Position numbers and translations under genes: made by a program. A stretch of 64,000 nt of DNA, from the NCBI GenBank assembly GCA_014281115.1, contig JACONQ010000014.1, forward strand, positions 992,001-1,056,000, written 5' to 3'. Below the pieces are notes generated by a model. The model was not told the origin of the DNA. It saw nothing but the letters and a program-made list of their open reading frames with translations, and ran no database searches. This document shows positions 56,256 to 64,000 of this stretch, piece by piece. This DNA is from Laburnicola sp. R22_1 (lineage: Eukaryota > Ascomycota > Dothideomycetes > Pleosporales > Didymosphaeriaceae). Position 1 is the stretch's first letter. Each line of letters starts with the position of its first letter.

Positions 56256-56378
56256 TACACCGTATGCGGTGGGAAGGACCTCTTCTTCAGGTCGGACGAT
56301 CGGCGCTTTACGATTCTCGGCATTATTTTGCAGCGGGCTATGATATTCAGCAAATCAACAGCCTGTGGAATGGTCTAG
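56256..56378 (+). pseudogene. Host membrane-protein gene, 3' part
   Basis: Reading from the TA target duplication in the frame of the upstream fragment gives TAC ACC GTA and then 40 codons (Y-T-V-C-G-G-K-D-L-F-F-R) up to TAG at 56376-56378, with a hydrophobic FTILGIILQRAMIF. An intron could begin inside it. Frame continuity across the element supports a single pre-insertion gene. Confidence 0.45.
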
Positions 56379-56804
56379 AGTTCAGTGTATCTGCGCTACA
56401 GACGACAGTTGGCTAGGGCTCAGTCTTGCTTAACATCAAGGGAAGTGCTTGGTTCGAGTCTATATGCTACTTCAAGCAATCAGCCCAATCGTTGACTTTC
56501 ATGGATCATCTAGCCTCCTATTTCGCATCCAGTAATTCTAACAATCAATAGAAAATGGACACACATGCACTACTACATTGTTTTTATCTGCCCTTCAGCC
56601 TTCGTACTAAAAGTACACATACCATGCCCCATGCTCGAAAAATTCCAGTAACATGCAATGCACCAGATACAATTCTAAGGCAGATAACCGTTTATGGCGT
56701 TGCATCTTACCAGATCAGTGCCCGCTTTACTATCGCATGACCCGTTTATGCTCCCCTCGTTCGAGCTAGAGATTGCAGTGCAAGGTATCGTGTTTGATCA
56801 CGTA
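56379..56804. other. Intergenic; one tandem-repeat unit and a palindrome arm
   Basis: No coding signal. At 56755-56785 there is a cctcgttcgagctagagatt-gcagtgcaa segment related to the tandem repeat at 63740-64000. At 56786-56804 is the left arm of the palindrome interrupted by the pogo array. Confidence 0.5.
56786..56804 (+). repeat. Left arm of a split perfect palindrome
   Basis: TATCGTGTTTGATCACGTA. Its reverse complement is exactly 63155-63173. With the three pogo elements and duplicated TAs removed, the two arms join into a 36-bp perfect palindrome centred on TA. Confidence 0.9.
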
Positions 56805-58956
56805 CCGTGGGTCACCACCTCGTGCACGGCCCCACCTCGTGCACGGCCCCACCTCGTGCACGGCCAACACCAAATCTCCCGCACTTTCAGAATCGCTTTA
56901 CACCACCAATATACACCCAATGGAGGCTGCCCTAGAGTCGTTCAAATCGCTGAAGCTTGGAGAGAAGCCTAATTATACTCAGACTGCGAAAAAGTACGGT
57001 GTTGATCGAACGTTGCTGTCGAAGCGTCACCGCGGGGTTATCGGCAGCTATGCGGAGAAAGTCGATAATATGCGCCTTCTCAACTCTACACAGGAAACTG
57101 AGCTCGTACAATATATTGATAAGCTCTGTGTACGAGGGCTACCACCTACAAGGGAGATGATACGGAATTTCGCAGCAGAAATAGCAGGAAAAGAGCTAGG
57201 AAAAAACTAGGTTGATCGCTTTATTGCGCGGCATCACATTGAGCTTGTATCTCGATGGGTATCTGGCATCAATTCCACACGCCACAGAGCTGACTCTGCC
57301 TTTAAATACGCCCTATATTTTAAGCTCCTAGACTAGAAGATAACTTAGTATGATATCGAGGCTCGCAATATCTACAATATGGATAAGAAGGGCTCCTTAA
57401 TTGGGGTGCTGTTAAAAATGAAGCGCGTGTTCTCCTGCCATTGATATGATTACGGAGGCGTGAAATAAGCACTCTAGGACGGCAATAGGGAGTGGATAAC
57501 TACAATAGCCTGTATTTGCGCTAATAGCAGCTATCTCACGCCTGCGCTGATTTATTAGGCTGTTTCTGGCAAGATATAAGACTTATGGCTTTAGGATTTC
57601 GACCCTACAGAGCATAAAACCTTCTTCGCCTTATCGCCCAGTGGATGGACTAATAACAAGCTAGGGCTCTTATGGCTTAAAACAGGTGTTTAATCGCGAA
57701 ACAAAAGCAAAGGCAAGACAATTATATTATTTACTTATCCTTAACAGCTATAGCTCATATATATTAATGGAGTTTATTAAGTTTTGCGACAACAATTGGA
57801 TTCTTCTGGCCATCTATCCTCCCCACGCTACCTACACCTTGCAGCCGCTTAACGTCTGCCTTTTTAAGCCTCTATTAACTGCCTACTTAAATGAGCTCTC
57901 TAAGTTTATGTATAGCTGTTAGGGCATCTCCGCGATTACAAAAAGAGACTTCTTCCGCTTGTTCTATAAGGCCTGGCATACAACGTTTAAGGAAAAGACG
58001 ATCTTAATGGCTTTTTAAGTTATAGGGCTTTCGCCGTTAGACTTAGAGGCTATACTTAAGAAGTTTAAAATAGAAGAGACTGAGAGGCCCTTATTAAGCG
58101 ATAGTACTACTTCCGTACTCAGCGCTTTAGATTGGAGAAAGATTGAGCGATTACTGCGCCAGGTAGTGGAGGATATCTACGATTGACGCTCCTAACAGCT
58201 AAGCTAGACGATTCACGTGATGGCTGTACAAAAACAGCTCCTCCAGCATGAAAACGAGCGACTTAGAGGGGCCTTTGTTAATAAGAAGAAGCGCCGTTAA
58301 CGTGGCAGGCCTCTATTACTTAAGGCACCGCAGGAGTATAATAGTGGAGCTATATTCTAGTCGCTATCCAAAGTTAAGGACGCCCGCGATCGCTAAGCAT
58401 AAAAGGATGCCAATAAGCAGCTACTACAATAATAGAAGTCTAAGGAGATTAAGCGTAGGGAGTAGCAGAAGTAGGAGAAGGCTACTATGCTTGAAGAGAG
58501 GCAGCGCATGAGAGAGGTGGCTAAAGAAATACGCCTTTAAGAACAGCGCGAGAAGGCTGTGCAGCGCGAAGAAGCTAGGATCGCGCGCGAAGCCAAAAAG
58601 CAACTCTAACAAGATATACAATTCTCTAAAAATGGTAATAGACGCCGTTAAAAGGCCTTTGCACCACCTCCTCAAGTTGCTAAGGAGACAGAGGATGTTG
58701 GTGTGGATATATTATCTGTAGTTGATGTGGTGCCTACACCCAGCCCTGCCACGCGTACCCGCAAAGTACGCCTCCCACAGAGGTATCGCACGTAGTTTAT
58801 CGTTACTAATTAATCAAACAGGTCCTTAAAAGCCCTCCACTAAAAAATCTCGCGATAATACAATATATATGCGACTCTACAGCTGCAAAAGTTGTGGGTG
58901 TGGGCATCTGGAAACCGTGCACCAGGTGGGGCCGTGCACCAGGTGGTGACCCACGG
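56805..58956 (+). mobile_element. Pogo-like element family P3, copy 2
   Basis: 2152 bp, TA at 56803-56804 and 58957-58958. About 95% identical to 45273-47406. The left inverted repeat has three CACCTCGTGCACGGCC units and the right one two; the extra 18-bp unit accounts for the length difference. The right TA is shared with the next element. Confidence 0.92.
56920..58795 (+). pseudogene. Pogo-like transposase P3, copy 2, RIP-mutated
   Basis: Same protein as 45371-47245 (MEAALESFKSLKLGEKPNYT start, LPQRYRT end) with most stop codons in common and some private ones, plus one extra A near 57681 that shifts the frame. Shared stops mean most damage predates the duplication of this copy. Catalytic Asp residues are Asn. 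Confidence 0.88.
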
Positions 58957-58958
58957 TA

Positions 58959-61058
58959 ATGCACGCTATCGCGTAATGCACGCGCCCCACCAAAATCGCG
59001 AAATATTCAACCCACCATAACTCCACCAATATGGCTCCAATCGACGAGGCTCTTGCGGTAATCGAATCGCTAAAACCAGGAGAACATTTTACATATACAG
59101 AAATTGCCAAAAGATTCGGGGTTAGCTGGTCAACTCTGTCGCGGCGCGCGCGTAGTAAAACCCTATCGATGGCGCGTAAGCTCGAAAATCAACAAATGCT
59201 CAACGCTACGCAGGAAGCAACGCTCGTACAGTATATTCAAGACCTCTCAGCGCGAGGGCTACCTCCTACAAGCTATATGATACGAAACTTCGCGTCAGAA
59301 ATAGCTGGAAAATACGTTGGGACTTGCTGGCCGTCGCGCTTCATTAAGCGCCACAAACTCGACTTAATATCGCGATGGACATCCGGCATCGACGCCTCAC
59401 GCCGCAGAGCTGATTCGGCCTTCAAGTACGCGCTGTACTTCAAGCTATTAGCTAAAAAAATCGAGCAATACAACGTTGACGCACCCTATATTTACAATAT
59501 AGATAAGAAGGGATTTCTTATTAGAATCCTCTCTAAATCAAAGCGCGTCTTTTCTCGCGAGCAATACAAGCGTGGGAAGTTCAAATTAATGCTCCAGGAC
59601 GGCAATCGCGAGTGGATAACTTCAATAGCCTGTATTTGCGCCAACAGCTCTACCCTCACACCTGCCCTCATTTATCAGGCAGCCTCTGGCAACGTACAAG
59701 ACACCTGGCTCCAGGATTTCAACCCTGAAATCCACAAGGCTTTTTTCTCCTCCTCGCCCTCAGGATGGACCAATAACGATATCGGGCTCAGCTGGCTCAA
59801 ACAGGTGTTTAACCGCGAGACGAAAGCAAAGGCAAGGACGTCGTACCGCCTCTTAATCGTTGATGGGCATGGATCTCACGTAACAAAGGATTTTATCGAT
59901 TTCTGCGACGCTAATAAGATCCTGCTGGCAATATTTCCGCCTCACAGCACCCATACGCTTCAGCCGCTGGATGTGGGCGTCTTCGGGCCTCTCGCGAGCG
60001 CGTACAGCAACGGCCTCGCGAGCTTTATGGACGCCTGCCAGGGCCTCTCCAGCATTATAAAGAGGGACTTTTTCGGGATATTCTAGGCCGCCTAGGAGCG
60101 CGCGCTAACGTCAGCAACGGTCCTTAAGGCCTTTAAGGCTACTAGGATCGTGCCCTTAGATCCCGACAGGATCCTCAAGCGATTTGAAACTCGCGAGCCT
60201 GAGCGCCCCAGCTCAAGCGAGAGCAGCACGTCGGTCCTTAGCGCCAGCGACTGGCGTAAAATCGAGGGCTTATTACGTCAAGTTGTTGGAGATATTTACG
60301 AGTCTCAGGCTGCCAAACTCTCGCGTACGCTCCACTCGATTTCAGCGAAAAATCAGATCCTTAAGCACGAAAATACTCAGCTCAAAGAGACCCTCGTTAA
60401 CGAGCGCAAGCGCCGCCAGCGGGGTAAGGCCCTGGCGCTCGAGACGCCGGAGGATTACAACGGTGGCGCGATTTTCTGGTCGCCAGCTAAGGTCCAGAGG
60501 GCTCGCGACTGGCAGGCACAAAAGGACGCGGAGGAGAAGGAGATACAGCTTCAAAAGGACATCCAGTCCCAGCTCAGAGAGCAGAGCAAGCTTGAAAAGC
60601 AAGCCCTCTTGCAACAGCGACGCCTTGAAAAGGCTCAGGCTCAAGCAGAGCGCGCTCGCGAGCGCGAGCTGAAGGCTATTGAAGCTCAAGAAAAGCGAGA
60701 GGCCCGCGCAATTGAAAAACAACTCCGCGATGAGCTCAAAGCTTCCCAAAAGGGTAATCAACATAGCCTTAAGCCTCCAGCAAAAAATCCAAAGGATATT
60801 GAGCTTGTACAGCCTGAGTTACAGCCTGTCAAAGTTGACGAGCCCGAGATGCCCGAGATCGCGCCCACGACGCGCCCACGTCAAATACGCCTCCCAGAGC
60901 GCTACAGGTAGCCAATAGAAGGGCTATATTTGTTAAATAAGCTCTTCTGATTATTACTCTAGAAAATCCGACGATTTTACAATATATACAAGCTGTACAG
61001 CTTCAAGTTGTGGATGGGCGGAAATTGCCGAAAACGTGCATTACGCGATAGCGTGCAT
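58959..61058 (+). mobile_element. Pogo-like element family P4
   Basis: 2100 bp, TA at 58957-58958 and 61059-61060, both shared with neighbouring elements. The inverted repeat starts ATGCACGCTATCGCGTAATG (24 bp perfect, ATGCACG twice). Transposase frame nearly intact. Confidence 0.92.
59031..60911 (+). pseudogene. Pogo-like transposase P4, two stops
   Basis: One frame of about 626 codons starting MAPIDEALAVIESLK. Helix-turn-helix (YTEIAKRFGVSWSTLSRR), LPPTSYMIRNFASEIAG, core YNIDKKGFL (Lys for the usual Glu), LLIVDGHGSH and HTLQPLDVGVF (35 residues between the two Asp), then a long E/K/R/Q coiled coil and a tail ending RLPERYR. Only two TAG codons, three codons apart at 60084-60095 (expected CAG/TGG), break it. 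All three catalytic Asp remain, so damage is recent or slight. Confidence 0.9.
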
Positions 61059-61060
61059 TA

Positions 61061-63154
61061 ACGTGTCCGTGCGCGTGATGCACGGATTCGCGTGATGCAC
61101 GCTCGGCCCGAAAACAGTCAAACTTCCACACCACACAACTCCACCAATATGGCTCCGATTGACGATGCGCTTGCAGAGATAGACTCGCTAGATCCTAGCG
61201 ATAAACTTTGTTATACAAAAATAGCTAACAAGCATGGCGTTGGACGCTCAACTCTATCGCGGCGGCACCGCGCAGTTACACAGTCGCACGCGTCAAAGAT
61301 TACCAACCAACAAAAGCTCACTCCACAACAAGAGGTAGAGCTTGTTAAATACATAGAAAGGCTCACAGCGCGTCACTTGCCACCTACAAGAGAGATGATA
61401 CGAAATTTCGCGTCAACAATAGCCAAGGAGCCAGTGAGCGAGAGCTGGGTTACGCGCTTTATCAACCAACACAGTATCCATCTCATCTCTCAATAGGCAG
61501 CTGGTATGGACAGCAATCGCCACCAAGCCGACTCAGGGGATAAATACAGTCTGTATTTCAATCTCCTAGGTGACAAAATTAAGGAATACGATATCGAGCC
61601 TCGTCACACGTACAATATGGATGAAAAAGGCTTCTTAATTGGTATTGTTGGCCGATCAAAACAAGTGTTCAGCAGACAAATATGGGAGAATAAGGAGGTT
61701 ACAGCATCTCTCCAAGATGGCTCTCATGAATGGATTACCCTCCTAGCGTGTGTGTGTGCTAATGGATCAGCCTTACCACCAGGCCTTATCTATCAGTCTA
61801 CCAACAGCGGCATACAATCGAGCTAGGTTGAGGATATCAAGGCAGGAAAGCATAGCGTACACGTCTCCTCTTCACCCTCAGGCTGCACAAACAACAATAT
61901 CGGCCTTGCCTGGCTTGAGCAGGTGTTTGATCGCTACACTAAGGCAAAAGCTCAACAATCTTACCAACTACTTATCCTTGATGGCCATAGATCTCACGTT
62001 ACTATGGATTTTATCGATTACTGCGATCAGAATAGGATCCTCCTAGCTATACTCCCCCCTCATTCGACGCATACGCTTCAGCCACTTGATGTGGTGCTCT
62101 TCAAGCCTCTCTCATCAGCCTACTCAGCTAAGCTCACGACCTACCTCCAAGAGAGCCAAGGCCTGGTCCCGATCAAGAAAGGCGACTTCTTCCCTCTCTT
62201 CTAGAAGGCCTGGATAAGCTCCTTTAAAGAAGAGATAATCCTTAAGTCTTTTAAGGCCACTGGTATATCACCTTTCAACCCAGAAGTTATACTCAAAAGA
62301 TTCAAGAAAACCACACAGGATGATGACCAGGGATCACGAGAGAGCTCTGAGTCAGTACTTAGTGGGGGCAACTGGCGTGAGCTAGATCGCCTTGTACGAG
62401 CTACAGAGCAACAGAGTAGGAAGGACGCGCAGCACCATATCTCAGCTAAAGTTCAGCTACTCCACCACAAGAATGCTGGATTAAGAGAAGCTCTTGCCAC
62501 TAAGAAGAAGCATAAGAAGAAAGGCAAGCCTCTAGATCTTCAACAACGTCAGGAGTACCATAGGGGAGCAGTTTTCTAGTCACCAAGCAAGGTTAGGGAG
62601 GCTCGCGTACGCCAGTCTGTGAAGGAGCAAGAGGAGAAGGAGCAGAAGCTTCAAAAAGCTGAGACAGCTGAGTTAAGGAAGGCAGCTAAGCTATACAAGG
62701 AGAAAATTGCAGAGGAGAAGCGTGTGGCGCGGGAGGCAGCCAAAGTAGCTAGGGAGAAGGAGAGGCTTAAGAAGGCTGCAGAGCGCGCTCGCCAGAAGGA
62801 GGCAGCCAACGCAGCAAAAGCTCTACAATCTGCCCAAAAGGGTAAGAGAAAGGCCTCGCAGCCATCTATACAAAGCAACAAGCGTCAGAAACGTGTGGTT
62901 GACGCTCTAGCTACTAAGGAGGCCTCAGGTGCCGCATCAGCAGCTCCACCCAAGACTACGCGGCACGGCCGCAACGTTAAGCTTCCAAGTAAATATCAGT
63001 AGCGCAGGTTAATCGCAAGCATTAATAGAGCACTCCACTAAAAAATCTTGCAATATTCGCTACTATATGTGGCTCTATAGCCTCATTTCTCGTAGAGCTG
63101 TTATGGTGTTGTGCGTGCATCACGCGAATCCGTGCATCACGCGCACGGACACGT
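61061..63154 (+). mobile_element. Pogo-like element family P5
   Basis: 2094 bp, TA at 61059-61060 (shared) and 63155-63156. Inverted repeats of 42 bp are perfect, starting ACGTGTCCGTGCGCGTGATG and holding CGCGTGATGCACG twice. Perfect repeats indicate a fairly recent insertion, yet the transposase has stops. Confidence 0.93.
61149..63002 (+). pseudogene. Pogo-like transposase P5, four TGG-to-TAG stops
   Basis: Starts MAPIDDALAEIDSLD; helix-turn-helix (YTKIANKHGVGRSTLSRRHR), core YNMDEKGFLIG, LLILDGHRSH and HTLQPLDVVLF with all three Asp, coiled coil, tail ending KLPSKYQ. Interrupted by TAG at 61494, 61825, 62203 and 62578, each where relatives have Trp (TGG). TGG to TAG is CpA-to-TpA on the opposite strand, the preferred RIP change. 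Confidence 0.9.
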
Positions 63155-63173
63155 TACGTGATCAAACACGATA
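63155..63173 (-). repeat. Right arm of a split perfect palindrome
   Basis: TACGTGATCAAACACGATA, exact reverse complement of 56786-56804. Beyond this arm the flanks differ. Confidence 0.9.
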
Positions 63174-63734
63174 AATGTAATTAACTGCCGGGCCCGTATT
63201 TTCTAGTGGGACGGGCGGTCTCACGGTCATAGTCTGGCCAACCTCCAAATGTTGGGGCACACACCTCGTACAAACATTCATGTCCAACTCTATAACCTGA
63301 ATCGTAAGTTTTTCTTTATTGGTTTCCAAAGAAACATCGCAAGGCTACCCATTTTCTGTAAGATCTTAGCAAAATTCTTAAAGGTAACTAAACATGCCCT
63401 AGGAGCGTAATCATGCCATGCTTCACTGATATTACCTTGTTAATATCCGTATACTCACTGTTCCCTCGACTGTTATTCAAAGCAATTATACCAATCCTCA
63501 AATCCTCGCAACAGATCGAAAATGCAATTTTATTGGCCAATTGTATACTCAAAGTACCTGCTATGCGCGCATTGCGGAGGGCGCAACACCGTACACACCA
63601 GCACTTCAAATACTCCAAGAAAAGTAATGCAAAATCTCGAGCCCACAGGCATGGCTCTTCTCATAGCCACTTCATGTATGCGTCTGAGCTAGCGAGATAA
63701 TTTTCGGCTCACCGGTCGGTTTTGTTCTTTCCGT
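63174..63734. other. Non-coding flank of the pogo array
   Basis: Overlapping short ORFs on both strands (63388-63618 minus, 63413-63700 plus) without recognisable domain. No repeat found except the adjoining palindrome arm and tandem repeat. Confidence 0.4.
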
Positions 63735-64000
63735 CTAGTCAACCTTGGAACTCCTCGTCGGGGCTAAAGATTGCAGTGTTAAGGAATCATGTGGTCCTCG
63801 CAGACCCAGTTTAACCTAACCATACCCAATAGAAATGTACTGCGTCGTCGAAGGCTTGTCGGAGCTAAATATTGCAGTACAAGTGGCGTCTAAATGCACC
63901 TAGCCCACACCCAATAGTAGGACTCTCTTACCAGTGCCAAAGGCTCACCAACTCCTCGACGGGGCTAAAGATTGCAGTGCGAACCGTTGCCTTATTTTCT
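63735..64000 (+). repeat. Degenerate ~100-bp tandem repeat
   Basis: The core CTAAAGATTGCAGTG or CTAAATATTGCAGTA recurs at about 63766, 63868 and 63967, each preceded by a cgtcgg/tgtcgg/cgacgg segment; an acccaatag motif precedes the second and third units. Spacing about 100 bp. A related unit lies at 56755-56785. The tract runs off the window end. Confidence 0.6.

Noticed and set aside
56440..56480. tRNA-like T-arm (ggttcgagtc)
   Set aside because: Flanking bases do not form the required stem and no acceptor or D-arm is found.

Overview
The window is nuclear DNA of a filamentous ascomycete, most likely a Dothideomycete (Pleosporales-like). The evidence is short 44-93 bp introns with GT...CTAAC/CTGAC...AG signals, typical fungal families (RTA1, Zn2Cys6 factors, DUF7025-type AAA ATPases, DUF7708/NACHT proteins, Egh16-like secreted proteins), and transposons carrying C-to-T/G-to-A damage of the kind made by repeat-induced point mutation (RIP). 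Gene islands alternate with RIP-flattened AT-rich repeats.

Layout. 1-5.6 kb is an AT-rich, ORF-free graveyard of at least four dispersed repeat families. 5.7-16.9 kb is a gene island: an RTA1 membrane protein; a Zn2Cys6 regulator divergent from a secreted GH106/alpha-L-rhamnosidase-like enzyme; a small p97/VCP-motif protein; a broken F-box gene; and an N5-type methyltransferase with a frameshift. 16.9-19.9 kb is an LTR-like remnant followed by non-coding DNA. 19.9-23.2 kb holds a short-chain dehydrogenase and an Arg/Pro-rich membrane protein gene with one internal stop. 23.8-30.7 kb is one minus-strand AAA+ ATPase gene split into three parts by two insertions, each with a clear target duplication; one insertion contains a nested pogo/Fot1 element. 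31.3-36.5 kb holds a decayed DUF7708/NACHT-like gene, an intact glutathione transferase and a decayed FAD-linked oxidase. 37.9-42.2 kb is a complete hAT element with a Tc1/mariner element nested in it. 42.5-51.9 kb holds an alpha/beta hydrolase, a decayed Zn2Cys6 gene, a pogo element, an RTA1 fragment, a ketopantoate-reductase-like gene and an Egh16-like secreted protein. 53.9-63.2 kb is a pogo hotspot: one element with an uninterrupted 533-aa transposase sits inside a host reading frame, and three other elements lie head-to-tail, separated only by TA dinucleotides, at the centre of a perfect 36-bp palindrome. The last 260 bp are a degenerate ~100-bp tandem repeat.

The genes do not form one pathway. 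The only plausible functional unit is the regulator/rhamnosidase pair at 7.5-12.8 kb. The strongest signal is the insertion history: nested elements, TIRs built from doubled motifs, RIP-type nonsense codons (CAG to TAG, TGG to TAG), and single-base frameshifts in many host genes, which may be true decay or uncorrected assembly indels.
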